A DNA stretch of 15,853 bases from the NCBI GenBank assembly GCA_905203765.1, contig CAJKXC010000060.1, positions 1-15,853 on the forward strand, in the 5' to 3' direction. The position numbers and the translations under genes were made by a program. Shown here in pieces: positions 1 to 7,238 of this stretch (position 1 is its first letter; each line of letters opens with the position of its first letter). The notes under the pieces were generated by a model. It did no database searches. It was given only the letters and a program-made list of their open reading frames with translations, and was not told the DNA's origin. Origin of the DNA: an uncultured Bacteroides sp. Lineage in GTDB: Bacteria; Bacteroidota; Bacteroidia; Bacteroidales; Bacteroidaceae.

Positions 1-37
1 TTACAAAAAAAATGCGAACCACAAGCGTTTTCAGCTA

Positions 38-45
38 CAAATGTA
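38..45 (-). promoter_or_regulatory. possible -7 element TACATTTG
   Basis: On the minus strand this reads TACATTTG, a match to the Bacteroidota -7 consensus TAnnTTTG. It points out of the window to the left, so it could drive a gene starting beyond position 1. No convincing -33 TTTG is seen, and one chance match in AT-rich DNA is quite possible. The rest of positions 1-131 is AT-rich and holds no gene I can support. Confidence 0.25.
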
Positions 46-131
46 TTCTTTTTTTTGTTCTCCCGCTTCATTCTCCCAGTTTTATATTAAATAAAATCTC
101 AAAATTAATAAACTTTAAAATCTTCAGAAGG

Positions 132-911
132 TTATTTGAGCATTCCGAACACTTTTAATGAGCTTCCTGAAGTGACCTCTGCGACGTATTCAGGCGACTT
201 GTGATATATTTCGGCAACTTTCATTAAAGTATCTTTCACATTAGCACTTTCGTTCCGCTTGCCCCTATTGGGAACCGGAGTCAGATAGGGGGAATCGGTT
301 TCCAATACAATGCGTTCCAAAGGGATATTACCCAGCACTTCGGGTAACGTCGATTTCTTGAAGGTCACCACCCCATTGATACCAATCATAAAGCCGGGAA
401 ACTCCATAATGCGAAGGGCTTCTTCCGTTGTACCCGTGAAACTATGCAGGATTCCACGCAAAGACGTACTTTTATAGGGTTCCAATACTTTATATATATA
501 ATCGAAAGCATCCCTGCAATGAATGACAACAGGTAAATCGTATTCCAAAGCCCACTCAATCTGCCTGTTCAATGCCACCTGCTGTTCTTTCAGAAAGGTT
601 CTGTCCCAGTACAAATCCATACCGACTTCACCGATTGCCACATATTCATTGGGAGCAGCCAGTTCTCGGGCTACAATTTCCAGCTCCTTCTCATAATCTG
701 CATTTACCGAAGTCGGATGCAAACCGATCATTGGAAAACAAAAGCCTTTATATTCGTTGCATACCCGAAGCATGGGTTCTATGGTAGAACTATCTATATT
801 GGGCATAAAGATATGGATGAGTCCTGCCTCGCGGGCACGCTCCATTACTTGCGGCAAATCTTCTGCGAACTCTTCTAAAAAGAGATGGGAATGTGAATCT
901 ATTAACTTCAT
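132..911 (-). CDS. TatD family metal-dependent hydrolase (DNase-like)
   Basis: A 259-residue protein of the TatD family, cytoplasmic TIM-barrel hydrolases that use two divalent metals; characterised members are 3'-5' DNases, but the physiological substrate is often unclear. Seen in the sequence: the N-terminal metal motif DSHSHL (H7, H9), GEVGMD with E95 and D99, H131 in VIHCRDA, H156 in LHSFTG and the late metal-binding D206 in LETDSPYL. All expected ligands are present and the length is normal for the family. The start is the ATG that places DSHSH at residue 5. It is the last gene of a minus-strand operon, 9 nt behind the 233-residue hypothetical gene, and ends 131 bases before the window edge. 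Family assignment is very secure; the substrate is not known. Confidence 0.95.
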   Translation of the reverse strand: MKLIDSHSHLFLEEFAEDLPQVMERAREAGLIHIFMPNIDSSTIEPMLRVCNEYKGFCFPMIGLHPTSVNADYEKELEIVARELAAPNEYVAIGEVGMDLYWDRTFLKEQQVALNRQIEWALEYDLPVVIHCRDAFDYIYKVLEPYKSTSLRGILHSFTGTTEEALRIMEFPGFMIGINGVVTFKKSTLPEVLGNIPLERIVLETDSPYLTPVPNRGKRNESANVKDTLMKVAEIYHKSPEYVAEVTSGSSLKVFGMLK

Positions 912-920
912 CCTGCAACC

Positions 921-1622
921 TTAGTCATTACGTTTTTCGCCGGTACGATAATAATAGATAAGTCCATAATCACGGCACAGATCCAAACGCTTTTCATTAG
1001 GAGTCACCCCCTCATATTTCTTTTCTACCTGATTCCATATATCCAGAATCAGTTCATCTGCCGTAGCGCGCATGGAAGCTAAGGCATCCAAACTGCGGCT
1101 CGTCAACGCCTGGAGATTCTTCTGTTTTTCATAGCTATCCATAAAGATATCATAGTGTACTCTTACCTTTGCAATCGTAGGGTTATAGATAGGTATACCA
1201 CCCTGAGAAATCCGTCGGTTCTCACCGTCCACAATCTTACGGCCCCACTCGGCCAGTGCAGATTCCGTAGACAAATCGGGCACATTATTATTGCTTGTAT
1301 CCAGACCGTAGAACTCCTTATGCGCTTTACGCACTTCGGAACGTACAACTGCCAGATTCAAGACTTGAATAAAATGAGAAATATACAAACGCGCAGTCTT
1401 CACATTCGCCTGATGCTTGCGCCCCGCCTGCGCTTGGCGCTCAAAGCATTCTGCGTAATAGGCTTGCGCAGCTTCAAACTTGGTCAAGAAATTCCGGACG
1501 CTGGTCAATGTCTTTAAAGATACAGCCAGATCATATACATTATATATATCCGCTTTTACGACCACTGCCTTCAGCGCCCGTATTCTTGCTTGATCTGTAT
1601 TAGGTAATCTTCTATAAGGCAT
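921..1622 (-). CDS. conserved-looking protein of unknown function, 233 aa
   Basis: I do not recognise this protein. It has 233 residues, no signal peptide and no hydrophobic stretch long enough for a membrane segment, and is rich in charged residues, alanine and aromatics, suggesting a soluble all-helical cytoplasmic protein. Long helical stretches are likely around residues 31-100 and 148-200. Residues 132-148 are glycine- and proline-containing and probably form a loop. No catalytic motif is evident. The gene sits between the polyprenyl synthase (19 nt upstream) and the TatD hydrolase (9 nt downstream), all in one direction, so it is almost certainly co-transcribed with them. The ATG start follows the synthase stop directly. 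Codon use looks like that of its neighbours, so it is probably a native core or clade-specific gene. Confidence 0.85.
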   Translation of the reverse strand: MPYRRLPNTDQARIRALKAVVVKADIYNVYDLAVSLKTLTSVRNFLTKFEAAQAYYAECFERQAQAGRKHQANVKTARLYISHFIQVLNLAVVRSEVRKAHKEFYGLDTSNNNVPDLSTESALAEWGRKIVDGENRRISQGGIPIYNPTIAKVRVHYDIFMDSYEKQKNLQALTSRSLDALASMRATADELILDIWNQVEKKYEGVTPNEKRLDLCRDYGLIYYYRTGEKRND

Positions 1623-1641
1623 TCTTTTCAGATTAAGAGGT

Positions 1642-2616
1642 TTATACTTCCCTATGCATCAGATTATCCATCAGCTTCTTCAATTCCTCTTTCTTTTCAT
1701 CCGCCACTTTCACAACTGCAAGACTTTCCTTTGCGCGTACGCAATACTCTGCCATCTTCTTTTCACAGAGCTCCTTCACTCCGATCTGATTATATAAATC
1801 AGTGACGGCAGCTATTTTCTCCGATGGTTCAAAGGAGCAGGCATCCACCCATGCATTCAACCGGGACAGTTGTTTATCATCCGCATGCTCAAAAGCCTTT
1901 ATCAACATATAAGTCTTTTTGTTGCACAAAATATCGCCGCCGATGTTCTTTCCGAAAACAGCCGGATCTCCATAGACATCCAGCAAATCATCTTTCAACT
2001 GGAAGGCGACTCCTATGTTCATGCCAAAATCATATAAGCGTTCCGCATCTTCAGAAGAGGCACCACCAAGGATAGCACCGATTTTCAAGCTTGCTGCCAG
2101 CAAAACCGAGGTCTTCAAACGGATCATTTCCAGATATTCTTCTTCCTTCACATCTTTACGATGCTCAAAATCCATGTCCAGCTGTTGTCCTTCGCAGATC
2201 TCCAAAGCCGTCAGGCTGAATAAGTCCATTACTTCTTTCAGATGTTCAATGGGACATTGCGCCATAAACTGATAAGCCAGCACAAGCATTGCATCTCCCG
2301 AAAGGATGGCCGTATTATCATTCCAAACCTTATGAACTGTTTCCTTGCCACGGCGGCGGTCTGCACGATCCATCAAATCATCGTGCAAAAGGGTGTAGTT
2401 ATGATAAACCTCGATACCCGTTGCCGGATGGAAAATGCGGGTTACATCTTCCTGATAAAGATTATAAGCCATCAGCATCAATACCGGGCGGATTCTTTTA
2501 CCGCCCATGGACAATACATAAGTAACGGGATCGTATAAACCTTGAGGAGTACGAGTAAACTGCAATTCTGCGATGTGAGAATTTACCTTTTCTAAAAGCT
2601 CGGAAGCTGTAAACAT
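1642..2616 (-). CDS. short-chain polyprenyl diphosphate synthase (FPP/GGPP synthase type)
   Basis: A 324-residue trans-isoprenyl diphosphate synthase, which condenses isopentenyl diphosphate with allylic diphosphates. Visible motifs: GGKRIRP (38-44), the first aspartate-rich motif DDLMD (79-83) followed by RRRG, EGQQLDMDF (142-150), K168 in RLKTS, and the second aspartate-rich motif DDLLD (209-213) followed by GK (222-223). The first motif is the compact DDxxD, without the two-residue insertion of E. coli-type FPP synthases. Y74, five residues before it, is a bulky residue at the position known to limit chain length, so I infer a C15 or C20 product rather than the long menaquinone side chain. 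It is the first gene of a three-gene operon. The next in-frame Met (residue 37) would remove conserved sequence, so this ATG is correct although it lies only 8 nt after a -7 element. Confidence 0.9.
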   Translation of the reverse strand: MFTASELLEKVNSHIAELQFTRTPQGLYDPVTYVLSMGGKRIRPVLMLMAYNLYQEDVTRIFHPATGIEVYHNYTLLHDDLMDRADRRRGKETVHKVWNDNTAILSGDAMLVLAYQFMAQCPIEHLKEVMDLFSLTALEICEGQQLDMDFEHRKDVKEEEYLEMIRLKTSVLLAASLKIGAILGGASSEDAERLYDFGMNIGVAFQLKDDLLDVYGDPAVFGKNIGGDILCNKKTYMLIKAFEHADDKQLSRLNAWVDACSFEPSEKIAAVTDLYNQIGVKELCEKKMAEYCVRAKESLAVVKVADEKKEELKKLMDNLMHREV

Positions 2617-2624
2617 GATAATTA

Positions 2625-2632
2625 CAAATTTA
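2625..2632 (-). promoter_or_regulatory. -7 element TAAATTTG of the polyprenyl synthase operon
   Basis: The minus strand reads TAAATTTG, matching TAnnTTTG. The element ends 8 nt before the ATG at 2616, so transcription would begin almost at the start codon. The -33 region falls in the T-rich descending side of the tonB terminator and has no clear TTTG. Confidence 0.5.
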
Positions 2633-2643
2633 GGGATAGAAGA

Positions 2644-2683
2644 TAATGAAAAGAGGCTGCAACCCGGCAGCCTCTTTTCATTA
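2644..2683 (-). terminator. intrinsic terminator of tonB
   Basis: A perfect inverted repeat with 17-nt arms (2644-2660 and 2667-2683) and a 6-nt loop lies 12 nt past the tonB stop. On the minus strand the GC-rich stem GCAGCC runs into TCTTTTC, as expected for a Rho-independent terminator. It separates tonB from the following operon. Confidence 0.85.
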
Positions 2684-2695
2684 ATAGATATTTTA

Positions 2696-3382
2696 TTACT
2701 GCAATCTAAACATTACAGGAACTGTATACTTAACACGTACCGGTTTACCGCGTTGCATACCCGGTTTCCACTTCGGCATACCCATGATCACACGGATAGC
2801 TTCTTTATCCAGATACGGGTCAACACCTCTCAGTACTTTAGCATCAACGATACTACCATCTCTGTTTACAACGAACTGTACAGTTACACGGCCTTGAGTT
2901 CCGTTTTCCTGTGCGATAGTAGGATACTTGATGTTCTTGCTCAGATACTGCATCAAACCTGCCATACCGCCATTCGGGAATTCAGGCATTTGTTCTACGA
3001 CTTCGAAGATAGTCTGTTCTTCCGGTTCTTCTTCTTCTACAGCTACAGGAACATATTTAATTTCTACAGCCTGATTCAATTCCTCAGAAGATACGATAGC
3101 TGTTTCTTCAACGTCGGCATCATCTTCCACAATAGTCAATGTTTCGGCTATTGAAGGAGCTTCAGGGGGTGGTGGGGTCACTTGTTCGGGTTGTTCCGTG
3201 ATCGGAATGATTTCCTCCTCAAACACAAGATCGGATATGGCTTGGCTCGTATCAATCTTGATGTCGCGTTTAGTCCATTCAAACGCAACAAACATGAAAG
3301 CAAGCACGATTACATAACCGATAAGCAGCCAAGTCGATTTCTTGTTCTCCAAGTCCGCTTTAGGTGATTTTTTAACTTCCAT
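2696..3382 (-). CDS. tonB: TonB family energy transducer
   Basis: A 228-residue inner-membrane protein that couples the ExbBD proton-motive-force motor to outer-membrane TonB-dependent transporters. In order: a cytoplasmic basic N-terminus, one signal-anchor helix at about residues 17-34, a periplasmic linker with an acidic region and a short PPPP segment near residues 69-75, then a C-terminal TonB domain from about residue 132 to the end. That domain shows the usual Bacteroidota pattern: MPEFPNG, KYP, GxVxVxFVVNxDGSI, and PKWKPGMQRGKPV near residues 203-213. Members of this group typically have many tonB paralogues, and no transporter or exbBD gene lies nearby, so the partner cannot be named. 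It is monocistronic, with its own -7 element at 3423-3430 and a terminator. Confidence 0.93.
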   Translation of the reverse strand: MEVKKSPKADLENKKSTWLLIGYVIVLAFMFVAFEWTKRDIKIDTSQAISDLVFEEEIIPITEQPEQVTPPPPEAPSIAETLTIVEDDADVEETAIVSSEELNQAVEIKYVPVAVEEEEPEEQTIFEVVEQMPEFPNGGMAGLMQYLSKNIKYPTIAQENGTQGRVTVQFVVNRDGSIVDAKVLRGVDPYLDKEAIRVIMGMPKWKPGMQRGKPVRVKYTVPVMFRLQ

Positions 3383-3422
3383 AATCTATAATATAATAAT
3401 TAATAGTGTTTCTCATTTTGGG

Positions 3423-3430
3423 CAAATATA
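3423..3430 (-). promoter_or_regulatory. -7 element TATATTTG of tonB
   Basis: The minus strand reads TATATTTG, an exact TAnnTTTG match, about 40 nt before the tonB start codon. It is embedded in the 16-nt string AAAAGTCTTATATTTG, which recurs exactly at the radical SAM gene promoter (12514-12521). Confidence 0.65.
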
Positions 3431-3565
3431 AGACTTTTCCCCTGAATGTTCACATCACGCTGTTTTTTTTTACAGAATAGACGGCGCATTTTTATTTTTT
3501 TAATCCTTCAAAAGCTTCCATTTGCTTTTGTGCGGCAAATGTAATGAGATATTTTAAAAATGCCG

Positions 3566-3573
3566 TATCTTTG
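3566..3573 (+). promoter_or_regulatory. -7 element TATCTTTG of cmk-ispH
   Basis: An exact TAnnTTTG match about 22 nt before the preferred cmk start at 3596. Its position makes the upstream in-frame ATG at 3560 untranslatable from this promoter. No good -33 TTTG is found at the usual distance. Confidence 0.6.
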
Positions 3574-3595
3574 GCAAGAAATTTATATGGAAGTA

Positions 3596-4285
3596 ATGAA
3601 AAAGATAACGATAGCAATCGACGGGTTTTCCTCTTGCGGAAAAAGTACGATGGCCAAAGACCTCGCCCGTGAAATAGGATATATATATATAGATAGTGGT
3701 GCCATGTACCGTGCCGTAACTTTATATAGTATGGAGAACGGAATTTTCGAAGGCGACCGTATCGATACCGAGAAACTGAAGAAGCAAATTGGAGACATTC
3801 ATATATCTTTCCGTCTGAACCCGGAAACCGGACGCCCGGACACTTATCTGAATGGTGCCAATGTAGAAAGCAAGATACGCACAATGGAAGTATCTTCGCG
3901 CGTCAGCCCCATCGCCACACTGGACTTTGTGCGCGCAGCCATGGTAGCACAACAACAAGAAATGGGCAAGGCCAAAGGCATCGTCATGGACGGACGCGAC
4001 ATCGGGACCACCGTCTTCCCGAATGCCGAACTGAAGATTTTCGTAACTGCCACTCCCGAGATACGCGCCCAACGCCGCTTCGACGAACTGAAAGCGAAAG
4101 GTGAAGAAGCCAGCTACGACGAAATACTGGAGAACGTGAAACAGCGCGACTTCATTGACCAGAACCGGGAAGTAAGTCCGCTCCGCAAGGCCGATGATGC
4201 CTTGCTGCTGGATAATAGCCATCTGACCATCCTTCAACAGAAAGAATGGCTGATGGACCAATTCAATAAAACAGTCAAGGAATAG
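3596..4285 (+). CDS. cmk: (d)CMP kinase (cytidylate kinase)
   Basis: Phosphorylates CMP and dCMP with ATP, in cytoplasmic pyrimidine nucleotide metabolism. With the chosen start it has 229 residues, normal for bacterial Cmk. The P-loop is GFSSCGKS (10-17), followed by the CMP-kinase signature YIDSGAMYRAV (31-41) and later GRDIGTTVFP. Three in-frame ATGs exist at 3560, 3587 and 3596. I prefer 3596 because it starts MKKITIAIDG, places the P-loop at the usual distance from the N-terminus, and lies downstream of the -7 element at 3566-3573; the 3560 start lies upstream of that element. The gene is followed after 8 nt by ispH, so the two are co-transcribed. Confidence 0.95.
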   Translation: MKKITIAIDGFSSCGKSTMAKDLAREIGYIYIDSGAMYRAVTLYSMENGIFEGDRIDTEKLKKQIGDIHISFRLNPETGRPDTYLNGANVESKIRTMEVSSRVSPIATLDFVRAAMVAQQQEMGKAKGIVMDGRDIGTTVFPNAELKIFVTATPEIRAQRRFDELKAKGEEASYDEILENVKQRDFIDQNREVSPLRKADDALLLDNSHLTILQQKEWLMDQFNKTVKE

Positions 4286-4293
4286 GCAGACAG

Positions 4294-5157
4294 ATGGCAA
4301 AAGTAGAAATAGACGAAGGTTCCGGTTTTTGCTTCGGAGTGGTCACTGCAATCAATAAAGCCGAAGAAGAGTTGGCAAAGGGTGGTGTGCTCTATTGCCT
4401 GGGCGACATCGTGCATAACAGCCGCGAAGTGGAGCGCCTCAAAGAGATGGGGCTTATCACCATTAACCACGAGCAATTCAACCACCTGCACAATGCCAAA
4501 GTATTGTTGCGCGCCCATGGAGAGCCCCCCGAAACATACGCCATAGCACAACGTAACAATATCGAGATCATTGACGCCACCTGCCCTGTAGTGCTGCGCC
4601 TGCAAAAAAAGATAAAGCAGGAGTACACCCAGGACAGCAACGAGAACAAGCAGATTGTAATCTACGGAAAGAACGGCCATGCCGAGGTATTGGGGTTAGT
4701 AGGGCAAACCACCGGAAAGGCGATCGTGATAGAAAAGCCCGAGGAAGCCAGGAAGATAGACTTCAGCAAGGACACCCGCCTCTACTCCCAAACCACCATG
4801 TCATTGGACGAGTTTCAAGAGATCGTGAGTTATATGGGGAAACATATCTCACCGCAAGTCACATTCCAGTATTACGACACCATCTGCCGGCAAGTGGCCA
4901 ACCGGATTCCCAACATCCGCAAGTTTGCCGCTTCGCACGATCTGGTTTTCTTCGTAAGCGGCAAGAAAAGCTCCAACGGAAAAATGTTGTTCAGCGAATG
5001 TCAGAAAGTAAATTCTAATTCCCACTTGATAGACAGCATAGAAGACATAGATGACTCTCTGCTGGCAGGAGCCAAGTCCATCGGGATATGCGGAGCCACT
5101 TCCACTCCCAAATGGTTGATGGAAGAAATATCCAAAACAATCAAATCGAGACTCTAA
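4294..5157 (+). CDS. ispH: 4-hydroxy-3-methylbut-2-enyl diphosphate reductase
   Basis: The last enzyme of the MEP (non-mevalonate) isoprenoid pathway, an iron-sulfur protein that reduces HMBPP to IPP and DMAPP. Its 287 residues are normal for IspH. The three conserved cluster cysteines are visible: C13 in GFCFGV, C97 in DATCPVV and C198 in DTICRQVANR. Substrate-binding H41 in VHNSREVERL, H75 in RAHGEPPE, H129 and E131 in GHAEV, and T167-T168 are also present, as is the C-terminal CGATSTPKWLMEE. It starts 8 nt after cmk, forming a two-gene operon. No strong terminator follows. The product feeds prenyl synthases such as the one at 1642-2616. Confidence 0.97.
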   Translation: MAKVEIDEGSGFCFGVVTAINKAEEELAKGGVLYCLGDIVHNSREVERLKEMGLITINHEQFNHLHNAKVLLRAHGEPPETYAIAQRNNIEIIDATCPVVLRLQKKIKQEYTQDSNENKQIVIYGKNGHAEVLGLVGQTTGKAIVIEKPEEARKIDFSKDTRLYSQTTMSLDEFQEIVSYMGKHISPQVTFQYYDTICRQVANRIPNIRKFAASHDLVFFVSGKKSSNGKMLFSECQKVNSNSHLIDSIEDIDDSLLAGAKSIGICGATSTPKWLMEEISKTIKSRL

Positions 5158-5225
5158 AAACAGAATGTCATCCTTTTGGAACAGCAAATTAACGTAATTT
5201 ATCAGTCACACCCTCAGCTTTTTAC

Positions 5226-5233
5226 TATCTTTG
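5226..5233 (+). promoter_or_regulatory. upstream -7 element TATCTTTG of pfkA (P1)
   Basis: An exact TAnnTTTG match 118 nt before the pfkA ATG. It forms the left arm of an imperfect hairpin: TATCTT pairs with AAGATA at 5245-5250 around a CGC-GAAA-GCG tetraloop stem at 5235-5244. It could be a promoter, or the match could be incidental to a hairpin ending the ispH message. Confidence 0.4.
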
Positions 5234-5268
5234 CCGCGAAAGCGAAGATAAGCTGCACCTCGGCATAA

Positions 5269-5288
5269 AAAATGAACAAGTTCATTTT
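5269..5288 (+). promoter_or_regulatory. perfect 20-bp palindrome, candidate operator of pfkA
   Basis: Half-sites AAAATGAAC and GTTCATTTT flank a central AA (5278-5279). The site lies between the two -7 elements, so it would cover the early transcribed region of P1 and the -33 region of P2. The geometry suits a dimeric repressor or activator. No regulator gene is adjacent, and I do not recognise the motif with certainty. Confidence 0.5.
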
Positions 5289-5308
5289 ATTCTACTCTCG
5301 GTTTGCAT

Positions 5309-5316
5309 TATCTTTG
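5309..5316 (+). promoter_or_regulatory. proximal -7 element TATCTTTG of pfkA (P2)
   Basis: An exact TAnnTTTG match ending 34 nt before the pfkA ATG. A TTTT at 5285-5288 lies 20 nt upstream, where the -33 TTTG is expected, and overlaps the palindrome. Confidence 0.6.
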
Positions 5317-5350
5317 CCCACGATTATTAATACTAAACAAATAGATTGTT

Positions 5351-6331
5351 ATGGGAACAGTTAAGTGCATTGGTATCTTGACATCAGGGGGTGATGCCCC
5401 GGGAATGAACGCGGCTATACGTGCCGTAACACGCTCAGCTATTTACAACGGACTTCAAGTTAAAGGTATATATAGAGGTTACAAAGGTTTGGTGACCGGT
5501 GAAATCAAAGAATTCAAGAGCCAGAACGTCAGCAACATCATCCAGTTGGGTGGTACGATCTTGAAAACGGCCCGCTGCAAGGAGTTCATGACCCCCGAAG
5601 GACGCCAGGTCGCTTATGACAACATGAAGAAAGAAGGCATCGATGCCTTGGTCATCATCGGTGGCGACGGTTCATTGACCGGTGCCCGTATCTTTGCACA
5701 GGAGTTTGATGTACCTTGCATCGGACTGCCTGGAACAATTGATAACGACCTTTACGGAACAGATACGACCATTGGTTACGACACAGCCCTGAATACAATT
5801 CTGGATGCAGTGGATAAGATTCGCGACACCGCCACCTCTCACGAACGTCTGTTCTTTGTAGAAGTGATGGGACGCGATGCAGGCTTCCTCGCACTGAACG
5901 GAGCGATTGCTTCCGGAGCAGAAGCAGCCATCATCCCGGAATTCAGTACAGAGGTAGACCAATTGGAAGAATTCATCAAGAACGGCTTCCGCAAGTCCAA
6001 GAACAGTAGTATCGTATTGGTAGCCGAAAGCGAACTGACCGGCGGCGCCATGCATTATGCCGAACGTGTGAAGAACGAATATCCGGGATACGACGTACGC
6101 GTCACCATCCTCGGCCACTTGCAACGCGGCGGAAGTCCTACGGCACACGACCGTATCCTCGCCAGCCGTCTGGGTGCAGCTGCCATTGACGCTATTATGG
6201 AAGGACAGCGCAATGTCATGATCGGTATAGAACATGATGAAGTGGTATATGTTCCTTTCACAAAGGCTATCAAAAATGACAAGCCGATTAAAAAAGAACT
6301 CGTAAGCGTATTGAGAGAATTGTCTATCTGA
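5351..6331 (+). CDS. pfkA: ATP-dependent 6-phosphofructokinase
   Basis: Phosphorylates fructose 6-phosphate to fructose 1,6-bisphosphate in cytoplasmic glycolysis. The 326 residues match the bacterial PfkA length. Seen: the nucleotide-binding loop TSGGDAPGMNAAIRA (11-25), IIGGDGSL (102-109), the catalytic PGTIDND (127-133, with D131 and D133), MGRDAGFLA (173-181), E226 in VAESELTGG, and GHLQRGGSP near residue 250. The glycine in GGDGS and the PGTIDND form, rather than GGDD and PKTIDND, argue for ATP rather than pyrophosphate as phosphoryl donor. Two -7 elements and a 20-bp palindrome upstream suggest regulated transcription. It is monocistronic and convergent with the steroid operon. Confidence 0.96.
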   Translation: MGTVKCIGILTSGGDAPGMNAAIRAVTRSAIYNGLQVKGIYRGYKGLVTGEIKEFKSQNVSNIIQLGGTILKTARCKEFMTPEGRQVAYDNMKKEGIDALVIIGGDGSLTGARIFAQEFDVPCIGLPGTIDNDLYGTDTTIGYDTALNTILDAVDKIRDTATSHERLFFVEVMGRDAGFLALNGAIASGAEAAIIPEFSTEVDQLEEFIKNGFRKSKNSSIVLVAESELTGGAMHYAERVKNEYPGYDVRVTILGHLQRGGSPTAHDRILASRLGAAAIDAIMEGQRNVMIGIEHDEVVYVPFTKAIKNDKPIKKELVSVLRELSI

Positions 6332-6356
6332 TAATTATCAATGAGAGCATAAAGAT

Positions 6357-6391
6357 AAGAGGCACGGATGTTACAAATATCCGCGCCTCTT
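6357..6391. terminator. shared terminator between pfkA and the steroid operon
   Basis: A hairpin with arms AGAGGCACGGAT and ATCCGCGCCTCT (one mismatch) around a GTTACAAAT-type loop is followed by TTTTT on the plus strand, ending pfkA transcription. It starts right after the SDR stop codon on the opposite strand, where its tail (TCTTATCTTT) is less T-rich, so it is probably bidirectional. Confidence 0.8.
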
Positions 6392-6392
6392 T

Positions 6393-7232
6393 TTATAGCC
6401 ATTTCTCTACAATCCGCTCCGTCTCCTCCCAAAGTTGTTTCATCTGCGGATGCCGGATATACTTCTCCGAAAGCGGCTTCACGCGGCAACTGGCATTCAG
6501 TGTGCCCGTACGTTTTCCTCCTTCCTCGTCCAGCAACAGGCTGATAGCCGTAGCGGCACCCCGGCGAGGCGAACGGATAAAAGGCCGGAAGAAAAGATCC
6601 GTCAACGGATCGAACCACATATGCATACGGATGATGCCGGTAGAAACAATACCGGGATCGGCGGCATTGACCACCACCCCTTTCTCTTTCACCCGGTCTG
6701 CCAGGTCAATCGTAAACAGAGTCAGCGCCAGTTTCGTATTACTATAAATGGGAATACGCCAGAAACTCCCCCGCTTGCCTTGTAGAAAGAAATCGGGAAA
6801 ATCCAGCCGCCCAATGGCATAAGTACAGGATACCATATTGACCACACGGCTCCCCCGCCCCATCAGCGGCAGCAATTTACGGGTAAGCAGATAAGGGCCG
6901 ACATAATTGACACTGACCGTCCGCTCCAGTCCGTCTTTAGTCTTTCGGCGTGCCGTCTCCATTGTGCCCGCATTGTTCATCAACAACGCCACCGGTTCAC
7001 CACGTTCCAAAAGGATGCCGGCAAACGAAGCAACCGACGAAAGAGAAGACAAATCAATCTCCATCACCTCGATATGCACATTACCGGTTTCGCGCATCAG
7101 CCGTTGCCGTACTCCTTCCGCCTTCTGCGGATGACAGCAGGCCATGATGACCCGATACCCCGCTCCCGCCACGGCACGTGTTATTTCCGTACCCATGCCT
7201 CCATCGGCACCGGTTATGATAGCAAGTTCCAC
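6393..7232 (-). CDS. short-chain dehydrogenase, candidate 3-beta-hydroxysteroid dehydrogenase
   Basis: A 279-residue classical SDR with the nucleotide-binding TGADGGMG (7-14), NNAG (86-89), N109, S135 in NMVSC, the catalytic YSNTK (Y163, K167) and DPG (192-194). The general reaction is NAD(P)-dependent alcohol-ketone interconversion. The protein resembles the retinol and steroid dehydrogenase branch of SDRs. Specific function is inferred from position: it is the third gene, 35 nt behind the OYE gene and downstream of the SRD5A homologue, so reduction of the 3-keto group of a 5-reduced steroid or bile acid to a 3-beta-hydroxyl is likely. The start codon is GTG (7232-7230): an upstream in-frame TAA excludes a longer ORF, and the first internal Met (M13) would cut the Rossmann motif. 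Another keto-steroid or non-steroid substrate is possible. Confidence 0.88.
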   Translation of the reverse strand: MELAIITGADGGMGTEITRAVAGAGYRVIMACCHPQKAEGVRQRLMRETGNVHIEVMEIDLSSLSSVASFAGILLERGEPVALLMNNAGTMETARRKTKDGLERTVSVNYVGPYLLTRKLLPLMGRGSRVVNMVSCTYAIGRLDFPDFFLQGKRGSFWRIPIYSNTKLALTLFTIDLADRVKEKGVVVNAADPGIVSTGIIRMHMWFDPLTDLFFRPFIRSPRRGAATAISLLLDEEGGKRTGTLNASCRVKPLSEKYIRHPQMKQLWEETERIVEKWL

Positions 7233-7238
7233 TTCAAT

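Noticed and set aside
1..71. Minus-strand ORF starting at 71 and running off the left edge for 23 codons
   Set aside because: Composition (Lys-rich, then Cys/His/Phe) looks non-coding, no family is recognisable, and a -7 match lies inside it. The real neighbouring gene probably begins outside the window.
3536..3543. Minus-strand TACATTTG between cmk and tonB as a second tonB promoter
   Set aside because: It would give a leader of about 145 nt and lies in AT-rich DNA; the closer TATATTTG at 3423-3430 is sufficient.
3492..3884. 130-residue minus-strand ORF over the cmk promoter and start
   Set aside because: It overlaps the well-supported cmk gene and its promoter, and has an odd Cys/Tyr/Arg-rich composition.
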